Assembly (NCBI GenBank): GCA_900542155.1
Contig: UQMD01000021.1
Location: 1-39,843, forward strand
Reading direction: 5' to 3'
Source: an uncultured Collinsella sp.
Lineage (GTDB): Bacteria > Actinomycetota > Coriobacteriia > Coriobacteriales > Coriobacteriaceae
Length of the DNA stretch: 39,843 bases
Shown: positions 27,571 through 35,440 of the stretch, piece by piece
Layout of the letters: each line of letters opens with the position of its first letter
Numbering within the stretch: position 1 is the first letter of the stretch
Program-made: the position numbers and the translations under genes
Notes under the pieces: model-generated
The model's database searches: none
What the model was told of the DNA's origin: nothing
Seen by the model: the letters and a program-made list of their open reading frames with translations, nothing else

Positions 27571-27990
27571 TTAAACAAACTGGTCGTCGGGCACCAGAAG
27601 AAGATCGCCGTAGCGTCCCATCAGCCCGTCTCTCAACTGACAGAAAGCGGGGATATAGACGTTCAGGATACGCTGAATCAAATCTTGAGCGAGCTTGTTG
27701 TCATAGATATGGACGTTCGTATTGCGGTCTCTGAGCATGTCTAGCCAGGCTGCCTCATCAATAAAGTCGTAGAATCGGTACGACTCCTTCAAGATGGCAC
27801 GAGGAGACCCCGACGCGGCAAGCGTGGCGCCCTCATACTCGAGCAGACGCTTAAGGAGCTTCCAGCTCAGTTCAAATTGAAGATTGAACTTATTAATTAA
27901 TCCACTCTGAACAAAATCATTGTTGAGATCCTGATTGGGCGCATCCTCAAGATTCGCCAAGGCGCTAACAAAGTTCTCATATTTTTTCAT
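27571..27990 (-). CDS. hepT: HepT-type HEPN toxin of type VII toxin-antitoxin pair
   Basis: A 139-aa HI0074/HEPN-family protein (nucleotidyltransferase substrate-binding type). In type VII systems HepT is an RNase-like toxin neutralised when MntA AMPylates it. The defining R-x4-H-x-Y motif is intact: R89-N-T-N-V-H94-I-Y96 in the segment DMLRDRNTNVHIYD; the Tyr is the residue modified in the studied system. The body is all-helical with the family's NKFNLQFELSWKLLKRLLEYEG core. It overlaps the upstream antitoxin gene by 14 bases (27977-27990), so the two are translated together. The gap to the sortase-anchored gene is about 140 bases. Autoregulation is not visible from sequence. Confidence 0.87.
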   Translation of the reverse strand: MKKYENFVSALANLEDAPNQDLNNDFVQSGLINKFNLQFELSWKLLKRLLEYEGATLAASGSPRAILKESYRFYDFIDEAAWLDMLRDRNTNVHIYDNKLAQDLIQRILNVYIPAFCQLRDGLMGRYGDLLLVPDDQFV

Positions 27991-28264
27991 ACAGAATCAC
28001 ACCATCCCTGGCAATCTCATCGAGCAATTGCTGCGATAGGGACTCGTCGAGATTGACGACATCTACATCTAAAAGAGTATCAAGATGTTCCTCGATCAAA
28101 TATGAGAAACGGCCGAAATCCCGGCAACCTGCTACGGCGATGTCAATATCGCTCTTGGGCAAGTTGTCGCCTCGAGCACGAGAACCAAACAATACGACCT
28201 TCTCGGCGTCACATTCCCGAGCAAAAACTTCGATTTGCTTGTACACCTTGTCGAGAGATGCCAT
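27977..28264 (-). CDS. mntA: MntA-type minimal nucleotidyltransferase antitoxin
   Basis: A 95-aa minimal nucleotidyltransferase that in type VII pairs AMPylates and silences HepT. The full G-S-x10-D-x-D motif is present: G27-S28, then D39-I-D41 in FGSRARGDNLPKSDIDIAV, with a third Asp in DVDVVN. The ATG at 28264 is chosen because AGGGG lies five bases upstream; a GTG at 28270 touches that RBS. Its start is only eight bases beyond the rrf2 stop, so all three minus-strand genes may share a transcript, which would tie toxin-antitoxin expression to the Fe-S regulator. Length and motif are normal for the family. Confidence 0.87.
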   Translation of the reverse strand: MASLDKVYKQIEVFARECDAEKVVLFGSRARGDNLPKSDIDIAVAGCRDFGRFSYLIEEHLDTLLDVDVVNLDESLSQQLLDEIARDGVILYEKI

Positions 28265-28272
28265 TTGCACCC

Positions 28273-28704
28273 CTACAGCTTAATGTCAAAGTTGATTTCG
28301 GGGACGGCGGCTAGGTCTGCCAACGTCACGCCGTCGACGTACTTTTCGATCACGTCGTCCAAACCGCGCCAGAACTTGACGGTCGAGCACAAATCGCTGC
28401 GGGTGCAGCTGTTGTCGATGCCGTCGCACGCCACGGGCGCCGTGCTGCCCTCGACAGCGCGCAGGATGTCGCCAGCACGCACCTCGGCGGGGTCCTTGGC
28501 CATCATGTAGCCACCGCCTTTGCCGCGCACGCTCTTAAGCAGGCCCGCCTTCATAAGCGGACGAACCAGCTGCTCCAAATACTTTTGCGAGATATGTTCA
28601 CGGTCGGCAACCTCGCGCAAAGCAATCTTGCCCTCGGCGTCACCCAGCGCCGCGATATAGATCATTAACCGGAGGGCATAGCGGCCCTTAGAAGAAATGA
28701 GCAT
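28273..28704 (-). CDS. Rrf2-family Fe-S-sensing regulator of the suf operon
   Basis: A 143-aa winged-helix regulator of the IscR/SufR type, expected to sense Fe-S status and control sufCBDSU, which it faces divergently. The N-terminal wHTH (about 1-70) has KGRYALRLMIYIA, HISQKYLEQLV and SVRGKGGGYMMAKDP, the usual Rrf2 wing. Three cysteines C93, C100 and C106 (ACDGIDNSCTRSDLC) fit the cluster-binding loop, with x6 and x5 spacing against x5 and x5 in E. coli IscR. GGGAGG lies six bases before the ATG. A perfect 9-bp inverted repeat in its own leader (28725-28752) suggests autoregulation. Genes downstream on the same strand are the MntA-HepT pair. Confidence 0.9.
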   Translation of the reverse strand: MLISSKGRYALRLMIYIAALGDAEGKIALREVADREHISQKYLEQLVRPLMKAGLLKSVRGKGGGYMMAKDPAEVRAGDILRAVEGSTAPVACDGIDNSCTRSDLCSTVKFWRGLDDVIEKYVDGVTLADLAAVPEINFDIKL

Positions 28705-28724
28705 ACCTACCCTCCCGTTGATCC

Positions 28725-28797
28725 TGGGACAAAATCAGGCTTGTTTGTCCCAAATCCCATGCACGCGGGGCAAACAAACCTGATTATTATGTCCCAC
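28725..28797. promoter_or_regulatory. Nested inverted repeats in the rrf2-sufC intergenic region
   Basis: A perfect inverted repeat TGGGACAAA (28725-28733) and TTTGTCCCA (28744-28752) with a 10-base spacer lies 20-48 bases before the rrf2 start. The same sequence also forms a longer imperfect palindrome with 28767-28796, where GGGGCAAACAAACCTGA and ATGTCCCA answer CAGGCTTGTTTG and TGGGACA. The element can therefore be a dyad operator or a large hairpin. A similar GGGACAAA pair recurs at the end of sufU. Binding by the Rrf2 protein is inference. Confidence 0.55.
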
Positions 28798-28817
28798 ATC
28801 TAGAAAAGTCGAGTGGA

Positions 28818-28841
28818 TTAGTCGGGTTTTCCCTTGACTAA
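28818..28841 (+). promoter_or_regulatory. Putative suf promoter -35 within an inverted repeat
   Basis: TTAGTC (28818-28823) and GACTAA (28836-28841) form an inverted repeat with GGGTTTTCCC in the middle, and the right half contains TTGACT (28834-28839), a good -35 hexamer. The -10 is unclear; TAACTT at 28856-28861 gives a 16-base spacer. A repressor on this repeat would block the promoter of sufC. Which of the repeats in this region the Rrf2 protein uses cannot be told from one sequence. Confidence 0.45.
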
Positions 28842-28925
28842 CGCCGAACCCATAGTAACTTTATTCCGAGAAGATTCCTAGGGTTTAGTACACCTATGAG
28901 TACACCATATACAGAGAGGGACAGC

Positions 28926-29726
28926 ATGAGCGCAAATCCGCTGCTTTCCATCGAAGGTCTGACAGCCTCCGTGGACGAGAAGACCATCCTCCACGACGTT
29001 AACCTCAACGTCGCCGCCGGCGAGACCCACGTGTTGATGGGACCCAACGGCGCCGGCAAGTCCACCCTTGGCCACCTGGTCATGGGCGACCCCGTCTACA
29101 CGGTCAACGACGGCCGCATCGTCTTTGACGGCCAGGACATCACCGAGCTCACCACCGACAAGCGCTCGCGCGCCGGCCTGTTCCTGAGCTTCCAGGCCCC
29201 GGTCGAGATCCCCGGCGTGCCACTGTCGAGCTTTTTGCGCGCCAGTATCGCCGGCCGCCCCGGCCTGGAGATGAAGGGCAAGGAGTTCCGCCGTCGCGTC
29301 AAGGAGTTCGCGGCCGAGCTTAACATGGATACCGCCTACCTCAACCGTGAGCTGGGCGTGGGCTTCTCGGGCGGCGAGAAAAAGAAGGTCGAGATGCTCC
29401 AGCTTCTGCTGCTGCAGCCCAAGCTCGCCATCTTGGACGAGACCGACTCCGGCCTGGACGTCGACGCCCTGTCCACCGTCAGCCACGGTATGGACGCCTA
29501 CCGCAAGAGCTGCGACGGCTCCATGCTCATCATCACGCACAACACGCGCATCCTGGAGCACCTGGATGTCGACCGCGTCCACGTTATGGTCAAGGGCCAC
29601 ATCGTGCGCGAGGACGATGCCTCGCTGATCCCCTGGATCGACAAGAACGGCTTTGAGACCTTCGAGCGCGAGGCCGCCGAGCAGCGCGCCCAGGCCGAGG
29701 CCGCCGCTGCCGAGCAGCAGGCGTAA
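28926..29726 (+). CDS. sufC: SufC, ATPase of the SufBCD Fe-S scaffold
   Basis: ABC-type ATPase (266 aa) that drives cluster assembly on the SufB-SufD scaffold in the cytoplasm. Walker A is MGPNGAGKST; the signature GFSGGEKKKVEMLQ and Walker B LAILDETDSGLDVDAL are intact, followed by the switch His in IITHN. The first ATG of the frame (28896) has no RBS; the ATG at 28926 has GAGAGGGA four to five bases upstream and gives the normal N-terminus (MSANPLLSIEGL). It is first in the operon sufC-B-D-S-U, with sufB 12 bases downstream. The C-terminal 20 residues are an Ala/Glu-rich extension. Regulation by the divergent Rrf2 protein is likely. Confidence 0.96.
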   Translation: MSANPLLSIEGLTASVDEKTILHDVNLNVAAGETHVLMGPNGAGKSTLGHLVMGDPVYTVNDGRIVFDGQDITELTTDKRSRAGLFLSFQAPVEIPGVPLSSFLRASIAGRPGLEMKGKEFRRRVKEFAAELNMDTAYLNRELGVGFSGGEKKKVEMLQLLLLQPKLAILDETDSGLDVDALSTVSHGMDAYRKSCDGSMLIITHNTRILEHLDVDRVHVMVKGHIVREDDASLIPWIDKNGFETFEREAAEQRAQAEAAAAEQQA

Positions 29727-29738
29727 AGGGGCGACGCA

Positions 29739-31151
29739 ATGACCAAGAACCGCACCGAGGTCGCGGACATCGACCGCAGCCTCTACGACTTCACCTACGG
29801 CGAGGAGGGATTCGAGCGCCTCGACGCCGGCATCACGCCCGACATCGTGCGCGAGATCAGCGCCAAGAAGGACGAGCCACAGTGGATGCTCGATCTGCGC
29901 TTAAAGTCCCTCGAGATCTTCAATCGTTTTCCCGACCCGACGTGGGGCCCCTCCATCGAGGGCCTGGACATGGACAACATCGTCACCTACGTCAAGCCCA
30001 ACACCGACCAAAAGCACGACTGGGAGTCGGTGCCCGACGACATCAAGAACACCTTTGAGCGCCTGGGCATCCCCGAGGCCGAGCGCAGCTACCTGGCGGG
30101 CGTCGGCGCGCAGTACGACTCCGAGCTGGTCTACCACAACATGCAGGACACCGCGTCCAAGATGGGTATCGTCTATTCCGGCATCGAGGAGGCCCTGCAT
30201 GGCCCGCAGTGGGAGCCGCTCATCCACGAGAAGTTTATGACGCTCATCCCGCCCACCGACCACAAGTTTGCGGCCCTGCACGGCGCCGTATGGTCGGGCG
30301 GCTCGTTTGTCTACGTGCCCAAGGGCACCAAGTTGGACTTCCCGCTGCAGAGCTACTTCCGCCTTAACGCCAAGGGCGCCGGCCAGTTTGAGCACACGCT
30401 CATCATCGTCGAGGACGACGCCGACCTGCACTTCATCGAGGGTTGCTCCGCGCCCAAGTACAACGTTGCCAACCTCCACGCCGGCGCCGTCGAGCTCTTT
30501 GTGGGTAAGCGTGCGCACCTGCGCTACTCGACCATCGAGAACTGGTCCAAAAACATGTACAACCTCAACACCAAGCGTGCGCGCGTGGACGAGGATGGCG
30601 ACATAGAGTGGATCAGTGGCTCCTTCGGCAGCCACGTGGGCTACCTCTACCCCATGAGTGTGCTCAACGGCCGCCGCGCCCGGTCGAGCTTTACCGGCAT
30701 CACCTTTGCCGGCGCCGGGCAGAACCTCGATACCGGCTGTAAGGTCGTGCTCAACGCCCCCGAGACCTCGGCAACCGTCGAGACCAAGGGCATCTCCAAG
30801 AGCGGCGGCATTCAGACCTTCCGCAGCTCCATCGTGGCCACGCCCAAGGCCGAGGGTTCCAAGGCAACCGTGAGCTGCCAGTCGCTCATGCTCGACGACC
30901 AGAGCCGCTCCGACACCATCCCCGCCATGGACATCCGCGCCAAGAACGTCGACATCGGCCACGAGGCCACCATCGGCCGCATCGGCGACGACAAGGTGTT
31001 CTACCTGATGAGCCGCGGCATCTCGGAGGAAGAGGCCCGCACCATGATCGTCAACGGCTTTGCCAACCCGGTCTCCAAGGAGCTGCCGCTGGAGTACGCC
31101 GTCGAGATGAACAACCTGATCAAGCTCGAGATGGAAGGAGCGATCGGATAA
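29739..31151 (+). CDS. sufB: SufB, Fe-S scaffold subunit
   Basis: 470-aa right-handed beta-helix scaffold protein on which Fe-S clusters are built with SufC and SufD. Diagnostic segments include LAGVGAQYDSE, HGAVWSGGSFVYVPKG, SAPKYNVANLHAGAVE, the VSCQSLMLDDQSRSDT region and the C-terminal HEATIGRI..FYLMSRGISEEEA motif shared with SufD. Length is standard. AAAGGGGCGACGCA precedes the ATG, and the last base of its TAA is the first base of the sufD ATG, so translation is coupled. Codon use is strongly C/G-ending, as expected for a well-expressed housekeeping gene. Confidence 0.96.
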   Translation: MTKNRTEVADIDRSLYDFTYGEEGFERLDAGITPDIVREISAKKDEPQWMLDLRLKSLEIFNRFPDPTWGPSIEGLDMDNIVTYVKPNTDQKHDWESVPDDIKNTFERLGIPEAERSYLAGVGAQYDSELVYHNMQDTASKMGIVYSGIEEALHGPQWEPLIHEKFMTLIPPTDHKFAALHGAVWSGGSFVYVPKGTKLDFPLQSYFRLNAKGAGQFEHTLIIVEDDADLHFIEGCSAPKYNVANLHAGAVELFVGKRAHLRYSTIENWSKNMYNLNTKRARVDEDGDIEWISGSFGSHVGYLYPMSVLNGRRARSSFTGITFAGAGQNLDTGCKVVLNAPETSATVETKGISKSGGIQTFRSSIVATPKAEGSKATVSCQSLMLDDQSRSDTIPAMDIRAKNVDIGHEATIGRIGDDKVFYLMSRGISEEEARTMIVNGFANPVSKELPLEYAVEMNNLIKLEMEGAIG

Positions 31152-32422
31152 TGAAACAGGAAACCAACACCGCTGCCACCACGCTCGAGCAGGTCAACGC
31201 GATGCCCGCAGCAACCTGGGGCTGGTTGAAAATGAATCAGACCAAGCTCGAACTTTCGAACGAACTTGCCGCCGCTCCCACCGAGGCCGTTGAGGTCGAG
31301 GGCTTGGACGAGCAGCTTGCCGGCTCGGCCGACGCCTTCGACGCCGCCATGGACGCCATGGCCGAGCGCTTCCCCGAGCGCCGCGCCTCCGCCCCCGGCG
31401 ACGCTGCCGACCGTGCCCGCATCACGCCCGAGACCGAGCTCGACGTGCCCGCCACCTCTGTCTACCAGGCCGGCGCCATCAAGCTCGAGGAGGAGCTCTC
31501 CCCTGCCGAGGCCTTCGAGACAGGCATGGGCGAGGCTGCCTATGCGTATCTGACCGAGCACGCCACCAAGCGCATCGTCATCGATGTTCCCGCCTACCAG
31601 CACGCCGCCGTTACCGTGCGCGTGAGTGGCGTCGACGCAGCGGCTGCGATTGCCGCCATCGACGTCGTCGCCCGCCCGCAGGCAACGCTCGACCTCGCCC
31701 TAGCCCTGGACTCCCCCGTTGCCGGCGAGGGCGTCGTGGGCTCCGTGCTGCGTGTGTGCGCCCACGAGTACGCCACCGTCAACGTGACCTGCACGCAGAC
31801 ACTCGACGACAGCTGGATCGCACTCGACGACACCGGCCTGTTCCTAGACGAGGGCGCGCGCGTCAACGTGCAGCACACTGTCCTGGGTGCCGGCGCCAGC
31901 GCCACCGGCCTTGCCGGCGACCTGCTGGGCGATACCGCCAAGGTGACCATCGATACCGATTACCTGGGCGCCCGCGAGCAGGTGCGCGACTTTAACTACG
32001 AGCTGCGCCACCGCGGTCGCAAGACCGAGTGCGAAATCGACGCCAACGGCGTGCTGACCGGCACGTCCAAGAAGGTCTACCGCGGCACCATCGACCTCGT
32101 GCACGGCTGCAAGGGTGCAACCGGCACCGAGCGCGAGACGGTGCTCTTGGCTAACAAGGGCGTCGACAACAAAACCGTTCCCGTCATCCTCTGCGACGAG
32201 GACGACGTCGCCGGCAACCACGGCGCCACCATCGGCCACGTCCGCGACGAGCAGCTGTTCTACCTCGCCTGCCGCGGCCTTGACCAAAACGCAGCCGAGG
32301 ACCTGTTCATCCGCGCCAAGCTGGAGGACGCTGCGCTTTCCGCCACCGACGAGCGCACCCGCGCCGCCGTCGTCCGCCTGGGCAACAACCTAATCGACAA
32401 CTTTGAGGAGGAGCTCGCATGA
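31151..32422 (+). CDS. sufD: SufD, Fe-S scaffold partner subunit
   Basis: 423-aa SufD homologue, partner of SufB in the SufBC2D scaffold. The N-terminal third is variable, with an Ala/Glu-rich helical region; the conserved core has DLVHGCKGATGTERETVLL and the C-terminal NHGATIGHVRDEQLFYLACRGLDQ-like segment typical of SufB/SufD. It starts one base into the sufB stop and overlaps sufS by four bases (ATGA), so sufB, sufD and sufS are tightly coupled. Some family members are annotated as SufB paralogues, but the order C-B-D and the lower conservation favour SufD. Confidence 0.92.
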   Translation: MKQETNTAATTLEQVNAMPAATWGWLKMNQTKLELSNELAAAPTEAVEVEGLDEQLAGSADAFDAAMDAMAERFPERRASAPGDAADRARITPETELDVPATSVYQAGAIKLEEELSPAEAFETGMGEAAYAYLTEHATKRIVIDVPAYQHAAVTVRVSGVDAAAAIAAIDVVARPQATLDLALALDSPVAGEGVVGSVLRVCAHEYATVNVTCTQTLDDSWIALDDTGLFLDEGARVNVQHTVLGAGASATGLAGDLLGDTAKVTIDTDYLGAREQVRDFNYELRHRGRKTECEIDANGVLTGTSKKVYRGTIDLVHGCKGATGTERETVLLANKGVDNKTVPVILCDEDDVAGNHGATIGHVRDEQLFYLACRGLDQNAAEDLFIRAKLEDAALSATDERTRAAVVRLGNNLIDNFEEELA

Positions 32423-33744
32423 TCGATACCGAGCACGTTAAATGTGACACCTGTACCGCACCGGAGCCTATGGAGCTCGACGCCAGCGACGAGGCTTCGC
32501 GCGGCTGGCCCACCGTAGATATCGAGACCAACCCCTACAAGGGCCAGTTCCCGCTGTTCCAGCAGCACCCCGAGATCGCCTTCCTCGATAGCGCCGCCAC
32601 CGCGCAGCGCCCTGCCTGTGTGCTCGACGCCGAACGCGACTTCTACCAGCGCATGAACGCCAACCCTCTGCGCGGCCTGTACTCGCTGTCCGTCGAGGCC
32701 ACCGACGCCATCGCGAAGGTCCGCCAACAGATCGCCGATCTCATCGGCGCCCCCAACGCCAACGAGATCGTCTTCACCCGCAACACGAGCGAGTCGCTCA
32801 ACCTGGTCGCCAAGAGCTTTGCGCCCACAGTGCTCGAACCGGGCGACGAGGTCGTCATCACCATCATGGAGCACCACTCCAACCTGATTCCGTGGCAGCA
32901 GGTCTGCCGCGAGACCGGTGCCAAGCTCGTCTACCTCTACCCCACCAAGACCGGCCAGCTCACCACCGAGGAGGTTCTGGCCAAGGTGGGCCCCAAGACC
33001 AAGATCCTGGCCGTGGGTCAGGTCTCTAACGTCCTGGGCGTCGAGAATCCGGTCAAGAACCTCGGCAAGCTCGTGCACAAGTACGGCGGCTATCTGGTCG
33101 TCGACGGCGCACAGTCGCTGCCGCACATGCCAGTCAATGTGGCCGATCTGGGCGCCGACTTCTTTGCCTTTAGCGCGCACAAGGCCATGGGCCCCATGGG
33201 CATCGGCGTGCTGTGGGGCAAGATGGATCTGCTCAACGCCATGCCGCCCATGCTTACCGGCGGTGAGATGATCGACTCGGTTACTGAGCAGGACGCCGTC
33301 TGGGCTCCCGTCCCCGAGAAGTTCGAGGCCGGCACGCAGGACGCCGCCGGCATCTTCGCCACAGGCGCCGCCCTCGACTACCTCGTCAACACGGTGGGCT
33401 ACGAAAACATCCAGGCACGCGAGCAGGCACTCGTCCACTACCTGATGGGCGAGCTCATGCAGCTCGACTTTGTCCAGATCATCGGCTCAATCTATTGGGA
33501 TAACCACCACGGCGTCGTGAGCTTTAATGTCAAGGGCATCCACCCGCACGATGTCGCGAGCATCATGGACATGGACGGCGTCTGCATCCGCGCCGGTCAC
33601 CACTGCGCGCAGCCGCTGCTCACCTGGCTGGGCGTCGAGAACCTTGCCTGCTGCCGCGCCAGCGTAGCCTTCTACAACGACAAGGCCGACATCGACAAGT
33701 TCATCGCCGGCCTGCATCACGTTTGGAGCACGTTCAATGGGTAA
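32419..33744 (+). CDS. sufS: SufS-type group II cysteine desulfurase
   Basis: PLP-dependent enzyme that takes sulfur from cysteine and passes it to SufU. The class V aminotransferase fold shows EIVFTRNTSESLNLVA, MEHHSNLIPW, VVDGAQSLPHMP, the PLP Lys in FSAHKAMGPMGIG and the catalytic Cys in RAGHHCAQP near the C-terminus. At 441 aa it exceeds the usual 405-415 because of an N-terminal extension of about 35 residues with C9-D-T-C12. The ATG overlaps sufD by four bases and has GAGGAG upstream, so the extension appears to be translated; an internal start cannot be excluded. SufU overlaps its end by eight bases. Confidence 0.95.
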   Translation: MIDTEHVKCDTCTAPEPMELDASDEASRGWPTVDIETNPYKGQFPLFQQHPEIAFLDSAATAQRPACVLDAERDFYQRMNANPLRGLYSLSVEATDAIAKVRQQIADLIGAPNANEIVFTRNTSESLNLVAKSFAPTVLEPGDEVVITIMEHHSNLIPWQQVCRETGAKLVYLYPTKTGQLTTEEVLAKVGPKTKILAVGQVSNVLGVENPVKNLGKLVHKYGGYLVVDGAQSLPHMPVNVADLGADFFAFSAHKAMGPMGIGVLWGKMDLLNAMPPMLTGGEMIDSVTEQDAVWAPVPEKFEAGTQDAAGIFATGAALDYLVNTVGYENIQAREQALVHYLMGELMQLDFVQIIGSIYWDNHHGVVSFNVKGIHPHDVASIMDMDGVCIRAGHHCAQPLLTWLGVENLACCRASVAFYNDKADIDKFIAGLHHVWSTFNG

Positions 33745-34171
33745 TCTGTACACCTCCACCACATTTATGGAGCACAACTCGCACCCCGACTATAAGTACG
33801 AGATGGATGCTCCCACGCACGAGCACGACGGCATCAACCCCAGCTGCGGAGACGAGCTCACCTTGCAGCTGCGTGTCGAGAACAACGTGATCGAGGAGGC
33901 CTCCTTTACCGGTCACGGCTGCGCCATCAGCCAGGCCAGTGCCGACATCATGGCCGACCTCATCACCGGCGAGACCGTCGAGGAAGCTCGCCACCTGGCA
34001 GAGCTCTTCCTCGCCATGATCCGCGGCGAGAAGCTCTCCGAGGAGGACCTGGAAGACCTGGACGAAGCCGCCCAGCTCCAGGACATCTCGCACATGCCCG
34101 CCCGCGTCAAGTGCGCCGAGCTCGCCTGGCGCACCCTCGACGGCATGCTCACGGGACAAAATAATCAGTAG
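33737..34171 (+). CDS. sufU: SufU, zinc-dependent sulfur acceptor
   Basis: 144-aa IscU-fold protein that, in Gram-positive SUF systems, accepts persulfide from SufS through a zinc-swapping mechanism. The zinc ligands are all visible: C37 and D39 in NPSCGDE, C62 in GHGCAISQAS, and C126 in RVKCAELAW. The insertion between the second and third Cys (ISHMPARVK) is that of SufU rather than IscU. The gene overlaps sufS by eight bases and is last in the operon. Its final codons lie inside an inverted repeat resembling the one before rrf2. Confidence 0.95.
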   Translation: MGNLYTSTTFMEHNSHPDYKYEMDAPTHEHDGINPSCGDELTLQLRVENNVIEEASFTGHGCAISQASADIMADLITGETVEEARHLAELFLAMIRGEKLSEEDLEDLDEAAQLQDISHMPARVKCAELAWRTLDGMLTGQNNQ

Positions 34172-34181
34172 TATTTGTCCC
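34153..34181. promoter_or_regulatory. GGGACAAA/TTTGTCCC inverted repeat over the sufU stop
   Basis: GGGACAAA (34153-34160) and TTTGTCCC (34174-34181), spacer 13 bases, straddle the sufU stop codon. The half-sites and the neighbouring AATAATCAG are nearly the same as those in the rrf2-sufC region. It may be a second operator, a processing hairpin, or an internal copy of a small repeat. There is no T-run directly after it, so it is not the main terminator. Confidence 0.45.
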
Positions 34182-34199
34182 AAATCTTAAGAATTTTGT

Positions 34200-34236
34200 T
34201 GGCCGAATCGCTTGACAAGAGTGGTTCGGCCATTTT
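34200..34236. terminator. Bidirectional terminator between sufU and the RAYT gene
   Basis: TGGCCGAATC (34200-34209) pairs with GGTTCGGCCA (34223-34232) with one wobble, followed by TTTTC. It ends the suf operon; on the minus strand the same stem follows the stop of the convergent transposase gene at 34237, so it probably serves both. Confidence 0.75.
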
Positions 34237-35037
34237 CTATTCCGAGCCCTCAGCCTGAGCATTCACCCGCGCATAAGCGCGCACGATACGAGAGACGGTA
34301 CTCTTGCTGATTCCCGTATACCGTTCGATCTCGCGCACCGTGTAGCCGCCATCGTGCAGGGCGAAAATGATTCCGTCTCGCCGCGAGGGTGCTACGGTCT
34401 TGAGTTCGTTGAGCGGCACGCCCAGGCGCTTCGCCATCTTGTCGGCAAACGCACGCCGCTCCCACTCTGTCTCATCCATATCATGAATCACCGGATCGGA
34501 ACCATCGGGCATTGACAGAGAATAATCCAGAAACCCCCTGACAGACTCAAAGAGCTCGAGCACACAAGAAGGGTCCGAAAATCCCCTCGTCATATCGTTG
34601 TCATACGCTCGCAGATACTCGGCAAAGCTGCTCCACGGATAGCGCTCGATCAGGGCGATACCCGCCTCCTGCGGATTAGCATGAACATAGCGAATGGCGG
34701 CCATTAGATAACGGTCGGTATCGAGCGAGCGCCGGTCAAAACGGTTCTGGAACAGATGGCCCGTGCGCCCCGTGCGTTTATTGAACCGACGAGCGTACGT
34801 CAAAAGCAGTCGTTGCATCGCCGCGCTCATCGTGTCCTCATAATCCGAGAGTACCAGATCCACGTGATTGCCCATAAGGCACCAGGCGATAACCGTCACG
34901 CCCGCCTCGCGGCAGCACTCGCGCATCAGCTCCAAAAACTCCCACCGGTCTTCATCGCCCTCAAAGATGAGCTGCTTGCCCGTACCGCGGGCACAAACAT
35001 GGTAAAAGCCGGTAACCGTTCTCCAAACGCGCTGCAT
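34237..35037 (-). CDS. RAYT-like Y1 transposase with C-terminal HTH; HUH motif altered
   Basis: 266-aa single-domain Y1 (IS200/REP-associated tyrosine) transposase. The core shows FYHVCARGTGKQLIFEGDED, the HUH region as GNHVDLVL (H58-V-D60 instead of H-x-H), GRTGHLFQNRF, and the catalytic Tyr in AIRYVHANPQEAG (Y117). A C-terminal helix-turn-helix (about 225-262: YTVREIERYTGISKSTVSRIV) is extra to the minimal domain. The ATG at 35037 is chosen because AAGGGAG lies just upstream; the longer frame to 35250 has no such signal and no family match. It is a lone gene between the suf terminator and the GGGtGRT pair, with no insertion-sequence ends seen, which suits a domesticated RAYT. The second His codon differs by one base (GAT for CAT), so catalysis may be impaired. 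Confidence 0.82.
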   Translation of the reverse strand: MQRVWRTVTGFYHVCARGTGKQLIFEGDEDRWEFLELMRECCREAGVTVIAWCLMGNHVDLVLSDYEDTMSAAMQRLLLTYARRFNKRTGRTGHLFQNRFDRRSLDTDRYLMAAIRYVHANPQEAGIALIERYPWSSFAEYLRAYDNDMTRGFSDPSCVLELFESVRGFLDYSLSMPDGSDPVIHDMDETEWERRAFADKMAKRLGVPLNELKTVAPSRRDGIIFALHDGGYTVREIERYTGISKSTVSRIVRAYARVNAQAEGSE

Positions 35038-35440
35038 GGCGCTCCCTTCGCCGGGATCTGCTTGCCATCCAATACAACACGATTGAAGCGTGCCACCAAA
35101 ACATTCACGCAAAACAATACATTCGCGCGGCCAAAGGCAATAAACAGGCGGCGAACGGCACCGTTGCAACAGGTCAGCCCCTGCAACGCTTACAAGAGCT
35201 GACCAAAAGCTTGCCAAAGACGAACCCCCTCTACAAAAGTTCACGACCACAGAATATAGAGTTAAACCGTTTCAATTAAAACTTCCGGACTTCTCGCTAC
35301 GAAAACTGAGCCGTTCGCCGAATATTCCGTGCATTTCGCGGTATTATAGGGGCTGCATGTCATGTCCCTTTCGAAGGGTCGCCCGGCAATCGCCAGCCAC
35401 GACCCCCCGACGGGACGCCAACACGATAGAGAGGAGAGGC
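35038..35440. other. Divergent intergenic region, RAYT / IscU-like gene
   Basis: About 400 bases without a gene I can support. An AT-rich part (35,230-35,350) holds TATTAT at 35342-35347, a plausible -10 for the plus-strand IscU-like gene with a leader of about 90 bases; no good -35 is seen at 17 bases. The strong RBS GAGAGGAGAGG sits at the right end. The segment 35040-35230 codes for nothing recognisable on either strand. Confidence 0.4.
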
